A stretch of DNA of 64,000 nt, from assembly GCA_900473685.1 (NCBI GenBank), contig UCNE01000023.1, positions 62,001 through 126,000 of the forward strand, read 5' to 3'. The notes under the pieces were generated by a model. That model saw nothing but the letters and a program-made list of their open reading frames with translations. It had not been told where the DNA came from and made no database searches. This DNA is from Hyphomicrobiales bacterium (GTDB lineage: Bacteria > Pseudomonadota > Alphaproteobacteria > Rhizobiales > Rhizobiaceae). The first letter of the stretch is position 1. Each line of letters starts with the position of its first letter. Below are positions 34,986-43,137 of the stretch, in pieces. Both the position numbers and the translations under genes were made by a program.

Positions 34986-35725
34986 GGCAGGCCTGCGCGA
35001 CGGGCAAGGACATGTTCAATCGCCGAAAACCCGTCATAGATCAGCACGGCAAGCGCGCCGACAATCAGCCCCCCCTGCAGCACGAAGGCGATGTTGTTGG
35101 ATTGCAGCCCGGCGATGATGACTTCGCCCAGCGTCTTTGCCGCAACCGTCGAGCCGATCGTCGCTGTGGCAAGGCTGATCACCACCGACAGCCGGATTCC
35201 CGCCAGGATGACAGGCATCGCCAGTGGCAACTCCACCTTGAACAGCCGCTGGCGATCCGTCATCCCCGAGCCGCGCGCAGCCTCCATCACCGAGGAGGGC
35301 AAGGTCGTCAGGCCTGTCAGCGTATTTTCGAAGATCGGCAAAAGACCATAGAGAAACAGTGCAACCAGTGTCGGCTTCTCGCCAAAACCGAGGATCGGCA
35401 CTGCCAACGCCAACACGGCGACAGGCGGAAATGTCTGCCCGATATTGACGAGGCTGCGCGACAGCGGCAGGAATTCCGCCCCGAAGGGCCGCGTCACGAG
35501 GATTGCCAGCGTCACCGCAACGAGTATGGCGCCGGTCGTGGCGATGGCGACGGTGCGCAAATGCAAAAGCGTCAGCGTCAGCAGGCTGCCCTGATTGTAG
35601 ATTGCTGGCGCATTGTCCCGCACCAGCGGCTTCAACAGTGGATCAAACCAGCCAGGCACCACCAGGAAGGCGATCAGGATCACCAGCAAAGCCAAGCGCA
35701 GAAGATACGGGATCAAGACCCTCAT
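34973..35725 (-). CDS. yehW: Osmoprotectant ABC permease (YehW type)
   Basis: 250-residue permease of the glycine-betaine/choline (OpuB/YehW) group with about six hydrophobic helices. The EAA-type loop is LPSSVMEAARGSGMTDRQRLFKVELPLAMP in parts, and TIGSTVAAKTLGEVIIAGL is typical of this group. The start at 35725 overlaps the ATPase stop as ATGA. It is the last gene of a four-gene operon (binder, large permease, ATPase, small permease), an order and set of sizes matching E. coli yehZYXW. Confidence 0.9.
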   Translation of the reverse strand: MRVLIPYLLRLALLVILIAFLVVPGWFDPLLKPLVRDNAPAIYNQGSLLTLTLLHLRTVAIATTGAILVAVTLAILVTRPFGAEFLPLSRSLVNIGQTFPPVAVLALAVPILGFGEKPTLVALFLYGLLPIFENTLTGLTTLPSSVMEAARGSGMTDRQRLFKVELPLAMPVILAGIRLSVVISLATATIGSTVAAKTLGEVIIAGLQSNNIAFVLQGGLIVGALAVLIYDGFSAIEHVLARRAGLPARA

Positions 35726-36660
35726 TGCGGCTTTGCCGCACGTCTGGTCAGCCCTTCCAGAGTTACCTTGCCAAGAACCGTGCCATCGGCGGCGACGACC
35801 GGCACTGCGGCGCGCCCGCTCCACAGCAGTTCGGAGAGCGCATCACGCTGGCTGATCGTTTCCGCCAATGGCTTACCATCCGCCGGTCCCGGCTCGACGG
35901 CATCGCCTGCAGTTTCGATCGACAACAGGCGGAACGGCCGCTCGCTGGTGCCAATCAGCGTCTGGACAAACTCCGTCGCCGGGTCTTTGACCAGTTCCGC
36001 GGGCTTGCCGTATTGGACAAGCGCGCCCTTATCCATGACGGCAATCTTGTGGGCGAGATGAAACGCCTCGTCCATGTCATGCGTCACCAGCACGATCGTC
36101 GTGCCCAACAGACTCTGGATGGCCAGCAGGTCCGCCTGCGCCTTTGCCCGAATAATGGGGTCGAGTGCACCGAAGGGCTCGTCCATCAAAAGCACTTTCG
36201 GCTCAGCCGCCAAGGCCCGGGCCACACCGACGCGTTGCTGCTGGCCGCCGGAAAGCTCGTGTGGAAACCGGTTTGCGAATGCGGCTGGATCCAGCTGAAA
36301 CAGCGTCAGCAATTCGGCCACTTTGGCGTCGATCCGCGCCCTGTCCCAACCAAGCAGCACCGGCACCGTAGCAATGTTCTGCGCGACGGTGCGATGCGGA
36401 AACAGCCCGTGCCCCTGGATCGCATAGCCGATCCGGCGGCGCAGTTCGAAGCCCGGCATCGAGCGATTGTCCTCGCCATCGAGGCGGATCGCTCCGGATG
36501 TCGGCTCGACCAGCCGGTTGATCATCCGCAACAGCGTTGTCTTGCCCGAGCCAGAGGTCCCGACAATGACCGTCACCGTGCGCGGTTCGATCATCATCGA
36601 CACATTGTTGACGACCGTGTTGCCGTCATAGCGTTTGGTGATCCCGTCGATTTCAATCAT
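35722..36660 (-). CDS. yehX: Osmoprotectant ABC ATP-binding protein (YehX type)
   Basis: 312-residue ATPase. Walker A is GTSGSGKTTLLRMIN, the signature is LSGGQQQRVGVARALA, and Walker B is VLLMDEPFGALDP. The ITKRYDGNTVVNNVSM start is typical of ProV/OpuCA. The C-terminal 60 residues (about 245-312) hold a CBS-like segment (VPVVAADGTVLGKVTLEGLTRR), the regulatory part that senses ionic strength in this family. Overlaps both neighbours by four bases. Confidence 0.92.
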   Translation of the reverse strand: MIEIDGITKRYDGNTVVNNVSMMIEPRTVTVIVGTSGSGKTTLLRMINRLVEPTSGAIRLDGEDNRSMPGFELRRRIGYAIQGHGLFPHRTVAQNIATVPVLLGWDRARIDAKVAELLTLFQLDPAAFANRFPHELSGGQQQRVGVARALAAEPKVLLMDEPFGALDPIIRAKAQADLLAIQSLLGTTIVLVTHDMDEAFHLAHKIAVMDKGALVQYGKPAELVKDPATEFVQTLIGTSERPFRLLSIETAGDAVEPGPADGKPLAETISQRDALSELLWSGRAAVPVVAADGTVLGKVTLEGLTRRAAKPQ

Positions 36661-37823
36661 GCGGCCCTGCTTCGTTCTCGCTGAGGAGCGTTCATTTCGA
36701 TAAGTGCGTCGAGCACGATCGCCGCTGCGAAGGCCAGCACCACGGTCGGCACCGCCCCAAGCAACACCAGATCCATTGCCGTCTGGCCGATCCCCTGGAA
36801 CACGAACACACCGAAACCACCACCGCCGATCAGTGCGGCAATCGTCGCAAGGCCGATATTCTGCACCAGCACGATGCGAACGCCGGTGAGAATGACCGGC
36901 ATTGCCAGCGGAAATTCGATCCCGAACAGCCGCTGCCGATCCGTCATGCCGATGCCGCGCGCAGCCTCGTTTGCCTCGCGCGGCACGCCCGCAAGGCCAA
37001 CAACGGTATTGGCGACCACCGGGAGCAGTGAATAGAGAAACAAGGCGACGAAAGCGGGAGCGGCACCGATGCCGCGAATGCCGATGACGGCGGCCCCCGG
37101 CACGTTGACGGCGATCCAGCCAAGCGGTGCAATGAGAATGCCGAACAGGGCAATGGACGGTATCGTCTGAATGAGGTTCAGCGTGTTAAGCACGCCGGCC
37201 CGCAAAGGCGCCACCCGATGGCAGAGAATGCCGAGCGGCAGCCCGACCAGAACCGAGGCAAACAGCGATCCAAGCGCCAGCGTCACATGCCTTCCAGCCT
37301 CCAGCCAGAACACATCGGCACGGCCCGAATATTCCTTGAGGATCGACAGTCCATCCCACAGACCCGACATCAGGACCACGGCTGCTCCACCGAGCGTGAT
37401 CGCCAGAAGCAGCACCCTGACCAGCGGCAAAGGCCGCAGCCGCGTGATCGAATCGGCAGCAAGCAGGGCAAAGGAAAACAGCAGGATCCAGAAGCCGGAA
37501 GCTGGAGAAACCCGAGCGTAGGCGTTGGCAGGCGGCGTCAGGTGGGTTGCAGCCATTCCGATGAATACGGCAATCGAGGCCAGCCCCAACGCCGCAACAG
37601 TCAGCCGAAGGCGTGTCGGTGTTTTTAGAAGAACGATCAGCGCCGCGCAGGCCATCAGCCCTAAAAGCAGCATGCCCGGCCCAACGGGCAAGGCATCGAG
37701 GATACCTTTTGCGTCACCCGGGACAATGCGATTGGCGCGAAAAGTCGCAAACGGTGCGGCCAGCGCCCCGTAGGCGATCAATAACGCAGTGACTACGCCG
37801 AGCTTGTCGAAGCGAATGCTCAA
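36657..37823 (-). CDS. yehY: Osmoprotectant ABC permease, large (YehY type)
   Basis: 388-residue permease, matching E. coli YehY in length (about 385). An extra N-terminal region with about five hydrophobic helices (1-175) precedes the standard permease half. In that half VPREANEAARGIGMTDRQRLFGIEFPLAMP in parts is the ATPase-contact loop, and GLATIAALIGGGGFGVFVFQG follows. The initiation codon is TTG at 37823, with GGGGAT upstream. A hairpin lies in the 75-base gap to the binder gene. Confidence 0.9.
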   Translation of the reverse strand: MSIRFDKLGVVTALLIAYGALAAPFATFRANRIVPGDAKGILDALPVGPGMLLLGLMACAALIVLLKTPTRLRLTVAALGLASIAVFIGMAATHLTPPANAYARVSPASGFWILLFSFALLAADSITRLRPLPLVRVLLLAITLGGAAVVLMSGLWDGLSILKEYSGRADVFWLEAGRHVTLALGSLFASVLVGLPLGILCHRVAPLRAGVLNTLNLIQTIPSIALFGILIAPLGWIAVNVPGAAVIGIRGIGAAPAFVALFLYSLLPVVANTVVGLAGVPREANEAARGIGMTDRQRLFGIEFPLAMPVILTGVRIVLVQNIGLATIAALIGGGGFGVFVFQGIGQTAMDLVLLGAVPTVVLAFAAAIVLDALIEMNAPQRERSRAA

Positions 37824-37845
37824 ACTGCCATCCCCATCCCCTTCA

Positions 37846-37871
37846 GGCCGGCTCCGCTTCGGGAACCGGCC
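37846..37871 (-). promoter_or_regulatory. yehZ-yehY intercistronic hairpin
   Basis: Arms GGCCGG/CCGGCC with a nested CC/GG pair inside a 14-base loop, in the 75-base gap between the binder gene and the large permease gene. It probably protects or limits read-through, favouring expression of the binding protein. Confidence 0.5.
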
Positions 37872-37898
37872 ATTTCACGGCAGCCTATTGCAAACGGC

Positions 37899-38810
37899 TT
37901 ATTTCAGAAAACCATTCTTCTTTAAAAAGTCTTCCGCGACCGCTTTTGCCGGCTCGCCGCCGACCTGAACGCGGCCGTTCAGGTCCTGCAGGGTCACCAG
38001 GTCAAGCTTCTCGAACACCGGCTTCAAAAGCGTTTCGATTTCCGGATGGTCTTTCAGAACCGCCTCCCGAATGATCGGCGCGGGCTGGTAGACCGGCTGC
38101 ACCGCTTTGTCGTCTTCCAGAACCACAAGACCCGATGGCGCAATGCCGCCGTCGGTGCCGTAGACCATGGCGGCATTAGCGCCGTTGGTCTGGTTGGCCG
38201 CGGCCGCGATTGTCGCCGCGGTATCGCCGCCCGAAAGCGTGATCAACTGATCGGATTTCAGCGTAAAACCATAGGTCGTCTGGAACGCAGGCAGGGCTGC
38301 AGCCGAGTTGACGAATTCAGACGAGGCCGCAAGCACCACCGTACCACCGCCCGCAACATATTTGCCGAAATCGCTGAAAGTCTTGATGCTACTGGCATCG
38401 GCCAGATCCTTGCGCACCGCGACGGCCCAGGTATTGTTGGCCGGCGACGGCGTCAGCCAGACGATCTTGTTGGCATCGTAGTCGAGTTTCTTGGCTTCCG
38501 CATAACCCTTTGCGGCATCCTTCCAGAGCGGATCGTCGGCCTTTTCGAAGAAGAATGCGGCGTTGCCGGTGTATTCCGGATAGATATCGATCTCGCCGGC
38601 AGCAATCGCCTTGCGCACGACCGGCGTTGCACCAAGCTGCACCCGGTCGGTCGTCTCGATATTGTTGGCCTTGAGCACGGCCAGAATGATGTTGCCGAGC
38701 ACACCACCCTCGGTGTCGATCTTCGAGGAGACGACGACCTGGGCATTGGCAGCAGCCGTGGAAACGAGCACGGCGAACGCGGCCCCGATCAATGTTGTTT
38801 TCAGACGCAC
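37899..38810 (-). CDS. yehZ: Osmoprotectant-binding periplasmic protein (YehZ/OsmF type)
   Basis: 303-residue OpuAC-type binding protein with a signal peptide (LIGAAFAVLVSTAAANA). The mature sequence VVVSSKIDTEGGVLGNIILAVL and the segment IDIYPEYTGNAAFFF match the YehZ/OsmF group. Start is GTG at 38810, with GGGAG seven bases upstream; the longer frame to 38891 adds residues before the signal peptide and has no ribosome site. First gene of the yehZYXW-type operon. Likely ligands are betaine-like solutes, but YehZ homologues bind weakly and their true substrate is debated. Confidence 0.9.
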   Translation of the reverse strand: MRLKTTLIGAAFAVLVSTAAANAQVVVSSKIDTEGGVLGNIILAVLKANNIETTDRVQLGATPVVRKAIAAGEIDIYPEYTGNAAFFFEKADDPLWKDAAKGYAEAKKLDYDANKIVWLTPSPANNTWAVAVRKDLADASSIKTFSDFGKYVAGGGTVVLAASSEFVNSAAALPAFQTTYGFTLKSDQLITLSGGDTAATIAAAANQTNGANAAMVYGTDGGIAPSGLVVLEDDKAVQPVYQPAPIIREAVLKDHPEIETLLKPVFEKLDLVTLQDLNGRVQVGGEPAKAVAEDFLKKNGFLK

Positions 38811-39139
38811 GATAGTTCTCCCTTGAAACTGTTCACAATTTCTCCCACGCCCGCCCGCATGCGTCGGGGCATAAACTGCCATATGTGGCAAGGTTCGGAG
38901 AAAAATAGAGCGCGGAAAAGGGAATTTGCGCAGAGCAACAACCCGGTCGATCCGGGCCGCTTCAGAAACATGGGGGATACAAAGGTTAAGGATACCGAAA
39001 AGCGGCCCTGTCCAAGGTTCAAACCGGGACGGAGCCGGGCCTGCCCGCCCGGTTTTGTATTTCCGCGACGTCTCTTGCGTCGTCTATGCTGATGCCCGGA
39101 TTGGCATCAGCATGCTCCAGGTGCGCGCGAAACGCACCA
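38811..39139 (+). ncRNA. Intergenic region with orphan + strand terminator (candidate sRNA)
   Basis: 329 bases between the yehZ start and the dctM end, both leftward genes. A terminator-like hairpin at 39021-39056 (AAACCGGG / CCCGGTTT, then TTTTGT) points rightward, yet no rightward gene precedes it. A transcript starting in about 38830-38960 would end here. A second, perfect 11-bp hairpin at 39086-39113 (ATGCTGATGCC/GGCATCAGCAT) lies 27 bases past the dctM stop. No promoter or known sRNA family was recognised. Confidence 0.3.
39086..39113 (-). terminator. Hairpin downstream of TRAP large permease gene
   Basis: Perfect 11-base arms ATGCTGATGCC/GGCATCAGCAT with a 6-base loop, 27 bases after the dctM-like stop in the direction of transcription. 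It lacks a U tract, so it is either a weak terminator or a 3' end stabiliser of the TRAP mRNA. Confidence 0.45.
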
Positions 39140-40453
39140 TCATTGCACGGCCGCCGTTCCGTAGATGAGGTCGGGAAGCCAGAGGGAAAGCTGCGGGAAG
39201 ATGCTGAGAATCCCGAGCAGAACCATCATCATCATCAGGTAGGGAACGACCTCCCTCGCATAGGCCATCATCGGAACACGCATTACCATGGAGGAGATGT
39301 ACATCAGCCCGCCAACCGGCGGTGTGATGCCGGCGATTGTCAGATTGGTGATGAAGATAATGCCGAAATGCACCCGGTCGATATGGACGCCATCGATGAT
39401 CGGAATGAGCATCGGCGTCAGGATGATCAATGCCGCCGATCCCTCGATCGCCGTGCCGATAATCATCAACATGACGTTGATCAACAGCAGCATCATCAAC
39501 GGATTGTCGGTGGCTGCACCGAGCCAGCTCGACATGGCCTGCGGAACCTGCTCCCAGGCAAGGTAGAAACCGAAGGCGGCGGCAGCGCAAATCATCACCA
39601 TGACGACGGCGGAATCGCGCACTGCCTCGGCCAGCACTTCCGGTATCTGGCGGATGGTGAATTCCCGGTAGCCGAAGATGGCAACGAACAGCACATAGAC
39701 AACGACGACCGCGCCGGCCTCGGTTGTGGTGAACAGGCCATAGCGCGTTCCCGCAAAGATCACGACCGGAATGGACAGAGCCCAGAGACCGTCAATCAGC
39801 GCAGCCCTGACCTCGGCGCCGCTCGCCCTTTTCTCGCGCAACGACTTGTAGCCGCGTTTCTTGGCGATGAAAAACGTGGTGATCATAAGGCCAAGGGCAA
39901 GAGCGAGCCCGGGAACGACACCGGCGGCAAACAACCGGCCGATCGAGGTTTCCGCCAGAAAGCCATAGACGATCAGCCCGATGGACGGCGGAATGAGGCT
40001 GGTGATGACAGCCGCCGACGAGGTGATCACCGCAGCAAAGGCGCGGCTGTAGCCGCGCTCGGCCATCTGCACGCCGAGCGTCTTGGCGAGCATCGCGGCG
40101 TCGGCATTGGCCGACGCCGTGAGGCCGCCGAGAAGCGTCGCAAGCACGGTGCACATCTGAGCGAGCGCACCGGTCATGTGGCCAACCAAGACATCGGCCA
40201 GGTTGAGCAGGCGCCGCGTGATGCCGGACGCGTTCATGATACAGCCGGCCAGAACGAACAGGGGAAGCGCCAGCAGGGAAACCGACTGGCTGCCTTCAGC
40301 CATTTCCTGCGCGAAATTGGACAAGGGGATCATGTCCATGTTCAAGAAGAAAAAGGCGAGCGCGCCGATGGCCATGGCCCAGGTGATCGGCGTCGAAAGC
40401 AGGAAAAGGATAGCAACGAGAAGGGACGGCCCAGCAAGATGGAAAAAGGTCAT
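39140..40453 (-). CDS. TRAP transporter large permease (DctM type)
   Basis: 437-residue polytopic membrane protein of the DctM family, about 12 hydrophobic helices. Typical segments are GLTASANADAAMLAKTLG in parts, SSAAVITSLIPPSIGLIVYG, and the late repeat NLTIAGITPPVGGLMYISS. It transports a carboxylate using a sodium gradient, receiving it from the periplasmic P subunit. The ATG at 40453 overlaps the small permease stop by four bases. Last gene of a P-Q-M operon. Confidence 0.93.
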   Translation of the reverse strand: MTFFHLAGPSLLVAILFLLSTPITWAMAIGALAFFFLNMDMIPLSNFAQEMAEGSQSVSLLALPLFVLAGCIMNASGITRRLLNLADVLVGHMTGALAQMCTVLATLLGGLTASANADAAMLAKTLGVQMAERGYSRAFAAVITSSAAVITSLIPPSIGLIVYGFLAETSIGRLFAAGVVPGLALALGLMITTFFIAKKRGYKSLREKRASGAEVRAALIDGLWALSIPVVIFAGTRYGLFTTTEAGAVVVVYVLFVAIFGYREFTIRQIPEVLAEAVRDSAVVMVMICAAAAFGFYLAWEQVPQAMSSWLGAATDNPLMMLLLINVMLMIIGTAIEGSAALIILTPMLIPIIDGVHIDRVHFGIIFITNLTIAGITPPVGGLMYISSMVMRVPMMAYAREVVPYLMMMMVLLGILSIFPQLSLWLPDLIYGTAAVQ

Positions 40454-40962
40454 ATGATCGAATCCACGTTTCGGTGCGTTCTCGGGCGCCACGGCCGCTC
40501 AACAAGCAGATGCTGGAGCAGCATGCCTGCCGAGGCGAGCGCCAGCGGGCCGTAGGCGAAGCTGCGTGACAGATCGAGGGCGATCGTGTGCACGTGCCGC
40601 GATGTCCAGGCCTGCCAAAGGAAGAGAACGGTCATCAGGATGAAAAATGCAGCGAGAAGCACATAGTTGAACCAGCGGATGGCAGTCTGCCAGCGGTCGG
40701 GGAGCGCCGTCACAAGCACATCGATGGCCGCATGTGTTCCGAGACGGACGCCGGTGATCGCACCAAAAAACACCAGGTAGGAAAATGCAAGGATGGCAAG
40801 CTCGTATGTCCAGGCCGCCGGCTGCGGAAAGATGTAACGGCTGACGACACCCCAAAGGATCGAAAAGACGACGACGATCAAAGCAGCGACACCGATCGCT
40901 TCATCGGCACGGCGAAGACTGAGCAGCGGGCCATCGCCGCTGGTTTCGGTAAAACTGTTCAT
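40450..40962 (-). CDS. TRAP transporter small permease (DctQ type)
   Basis: 170-residue DctQ-type protein with four hydrophobic helices (about 21-43, 51-78, 96-118, 138-155). The conserved WGVVSRYIFPQPAAWTYELAILAFSYLVFFG, seen in parts, is diagnostic. It pairs with the large permease, whose start it overlaps by four bases. GGGGGA precedes the ATG. A 59-base gap with a hairpin separates it from the binder gene. Confidence 0.92.
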   Translation of the reverse strand: MNSFTETSGDGPLLSLRRADEAIGVAALIVVVFSILWGVVSRYIFPQPAAWTYELAILAFSYLVFFGAITGVRLGTHAAIDVLVTALPDRWQTAIRWFNYVLLAAFFILMTVLFLWQAWTSRHVHTIALDLSRSFAYGPLALASAGMLLQHLLVERPWRPRTHRNVDSII

Positions 40963-40986
40963 GATATCCCCCGACGCGACAGAAAT

Positions 40987-41014
40987 GGCCAGCCGGACCA
41001 GTGCCCCGCTGGCC
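40987..41014 (-). promoter_or_regulatory. TRAP binder-small permease intercistronic hairpin
   Basis: Seven-base arms GGCCAGC/GCTGGCC in the 59-base gap after the periplasmic binder gene. As in the agp and yeh operons, it probably helps make binder protein exceed permease. Confidence 0.5.
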
Positions 41015-41021
41015 GGCTGTT

Positions 41022-41996
41022 TTATTTCATGGCGTCCTGGATACGCTCGAACATGCCGGGCGTCAGGTTCGGAACCTTGCCGTAGGCAGCCTTGGAGGCT
41101 TCGACGAAGGCAGGAATATCGACATCGGAAATGATGTCCACACCGGCATCGGCCAATTGCTTGGCGTAGACGTCATCGGTCTCGAGCGTCATTTTCGTCA
41201 GGTCGATGGCAATTTTCTGGCCCTCCTCGGTCATGATCTTCTGCAGATCTTCCGGCAGGCCGTTGAAAAATTGGGCGGACGCGACCCAGGCGGTGAACAT
41301 CGCCTGATGGCCGGTCTTGGAAATGACCTTGCGCGTCTCATTGAGCTTGGAACCGGCGATCGACCCAAACGGACCTTCCGCCGCATCGACGACACCGGAC
41401 TGGAGCCCGTTGTAAACATCGCCCCAGGGCAGTTCCGTCGGACGTGCGCCGTAGGTGGCGAACGTCGCCATCATGATTGGCGAGGAGGGAACGCGGATGG
41501 TGACACCGGCCAGATCGGCGGGGGTGCGAATAGCCTTGTTGGCGATGATGTGGCGATAGCCGAAAAGGCCATTCGGCATCAGGATCTTGATACCTTGCGC
41601 CTCAAGCTTGGCGGACAGTTCTTTGTAGACATCCGAGGAAAACAGCTTGTTGCTCGCTTCGAGGCTTGGATAGACGTAAGGGCCGGCGAGAATGGACATA
41701 TCGGGCTCAAACTGGCCGAGCTGCCCATAATCGGTCGCGCTGAGCAGGTTTGCGCCGCTCATGACCATCTCGTTGACCTTCTTCTGCGCTCCCAACTGGT
41801 CGCCGGTCATGACCGTGATGGCGATCCGGCCCTCTGACCGCTCACCGACACGCTCGGCATAGAGCTTCATCGCCTTCACGATCGGCTCGTTCGGATTAAC
41901 CTGCGATGTCGAAAAGCGCAGATTGTACTCCTGAGCCGACGCGACGCCGCAAAACGACAATGCGGCCATAACGGACGCAAGCATGACTGCCTTCAT
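41022..41996 (-). CDS. TRAP transporter periplasmic binding protein (DctP type)
   Basis: 324-residue DctP-family protein with a signal peptide (MLASVMAALSFCGVASA). The conserved arginine-bearing strand is LAGVTIRVPSSPIM near residue 160, followed by GARPTELPWGDVYNGLQSGVVDAAEGP in parts. That arginine pairs with the ligand carboxylate. GGGAGGG precedes the ATG at 41996. First gene of the TRAP operon. The ligand is a carboxylate of unknown identity, and no regulator or catabolic gene is adjacent to hint at it. Confidence 0.93.
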   Translation of the reverse strand: MKAVMLASVMAALSFCGVASAQEYNLRFSTSQVNPNEPIVKAMKLYAERVGERSEGRIAITVMTGDQLGAQKKVNEMVMSGANLLSATDYGQLGQFEPDMSILAGPYVYPSLEASNKLFSSDVYKELSAKLEAQGIKILMPNGLFGYRHIIANKAIRTPADLAGVTIRVPSSPIMMATFATYGARPTELPWGDVYNGLQSGVVDAAEGPFGSIAGSKLNETRKVISKTGHQAMFTAWVASAQFFNGLPEDLQKIMTEEGQKIAIDLTKMTLETDDVYAKQLADAGVDIISDVDIPAFVEASKAAYGKVPNLTPGMFERIQDAMK

Positions 41997-42759
41997 GAGA
42001 CCCTCCCTTAGCCTGAACTCCTCTTCAGGCATAATTCATATGCGAATAAAAAAGTTATAAGAGAATGATTTGTGGACGTCAACTGCACATCCAGGCCACA
42101 CCGTACGCACCAGGCGCCGAAGAAAGACAAGGGAAGGTAAAATCACTTCTTATATGAATACAAAACCTGCATATGGGTATTTCGCGCGCCTTACGGCGCA
42201 GGAATGAAAATTCGCCAAGCCTTCTTCAGAGCACAGGAAACGTGCCTCTAAACCGCGCGGCCGACTGCGCAATAGGACCATCCAGTAAAGACCGCTTGAG
42301 ATGGCACGCCCCGCCACCTCCGCAAGGATGAGCATCACGCACACCAGCAACGGTGACCGACGTCACATAAACAGCGAGCCGGCGACTCAAGGGGGGAGCA
42401 GTTGCGAAAGCCTCATATTTGGATTTCGAGATTGTCCAGCCTGAACTCTGCACGACCCGGATTACCCGGGCGGCACCGTTCATCCATTGGCTGTCAAAAA
42501 CATCCCACGATTTGTCGCAACCGAAACTGGCATGCGGATATTGAAAATCCGAAGGGACATTGAAAGACAGCAACAAGCACGGCGCAAAGTTACAAGGGCG
42601 GTCAACAGGAACTTCGCGGATTGAGCTCTGAGAATCGCGACTTACCGAAAGAACTCGATCCCGAGGCAAATGTTGGCCTGCTCGAAAACAAGGATCGCCC
42701 GTGCCCGCAGTCACAAAGACTAGTAGGATTGGGGGCAGCCAACGATGAAATAGTCAGAG
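41997..42759. other. Gene-poor stretch between TRAP operon and tRNA-Ser
   Basis: 763 bases without a convincing gene. The part next to the TRAP operon holds its promoter, a small inverted repeat at 42011-42030 (GCCTGA/TCAGGC) and three similar motifs: CATATGCGAATA at 42037, TATATGAATA at 42151 and CATATGGGTATT at 42170. A 162-codon leftward frame (42226-42714) has no recognisable motif and an unusual composition; I do not call it. The rest adjoins the 3' end of tRNA-Ser, but no integrase remnant or attachment repeat was seen. Confidence 0.5.
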
Positions 42760-42849
42760 TGGCGGAGAGGGTGGGATTTGAACCCACGATACCCTTGCAG
42801 GTATGCCGCATTTCGAGTGCGGTGCGTTCGACCACTCTGCCACCTCTCC
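42760..42849 (-). tRNA. tRNA-Ser (anticodon CGA)
   Basis: 90-nt serine tRNA read leftward. Acceptor arms are GGAGAGG (5', at 42849-42843) and CCTCTCC (42770-42764). The discriminator is G and CCA is encoded at 42762-42760. The anticodon stem CCGCA/TGCGG encloses the loop CTCGAAA, giving anticodon CGA for UCG codons. The long variable arm (CATACCTGCAAGGGTATCG) and T loop GTTCAAATC are typical of tRNA-Ser. Confidence 0.97.
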
Positions 42850-42954
42850 GGATATGCTGGTCGGCGCCGTAGCGCGACGCGGTTCATAGCGGCAGTTTTT
42901 GGCGATGGCAAGAGGGTGGATCAAGGAAAATCAGGCTCATCCGCGCCTTTCTTC

Positions 42955-42983
42955 TTGACAGTTTTGCCGGCTTCCCGTAATTC
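42955..42983 (+). promoter_or_regulatory. Candidate rplU promoter
   Basis: TTGACA at 42955-42960 and TAATTC at 42978-42983 with a 17-base spacer, 155 bases before the rplU ATG. This is the best sigma-70-like pair found in the window, although the -10 hexamer is only a partial match. Confidence 0.55.
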
Positions 42984-42989
42984 GCGAAC

Positions 42990-43137
42990 TCGAAGTGGTG
43001 TGGCATGCCCTCACCGCGCCGGGTTTTTATTGGCCCGTTTCACCGGCAAGGCTGACAAGGCCTTGTCATCGTCCGACTGAAGAAAAAGACGGCCTCGACT
43101 TGATCGAAGAGCCGGAACGAACATGAAAGGATAAAAA
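42990..43137 (+). promoter_or_regulatory. Long 5' leader of rplU-rpmA
   Basis: About 145 bases of untranslated leader between the candidate promoter and rplU. It contains a perfect 16-bp palindrome TGACAAGGCCTTGTCA at 43053-43068 and a GC-rich stretch ending in a T5 run (CCGCGCCGGGTTTTTATT at 43015-43032). Autoregulation by L21 or L27 binding is possible, as for many r-protein leaders. Confidence 0.4.

Noticed and set aside
42226-42714. 162-codon leftward frame upstream of tRNA-Ser
   Set aside because: No family motif, no ribosome site noticed, odd composition rich in Ser, Arg and Cys, and it overlaps the region adjoining the tRNA 3' end.
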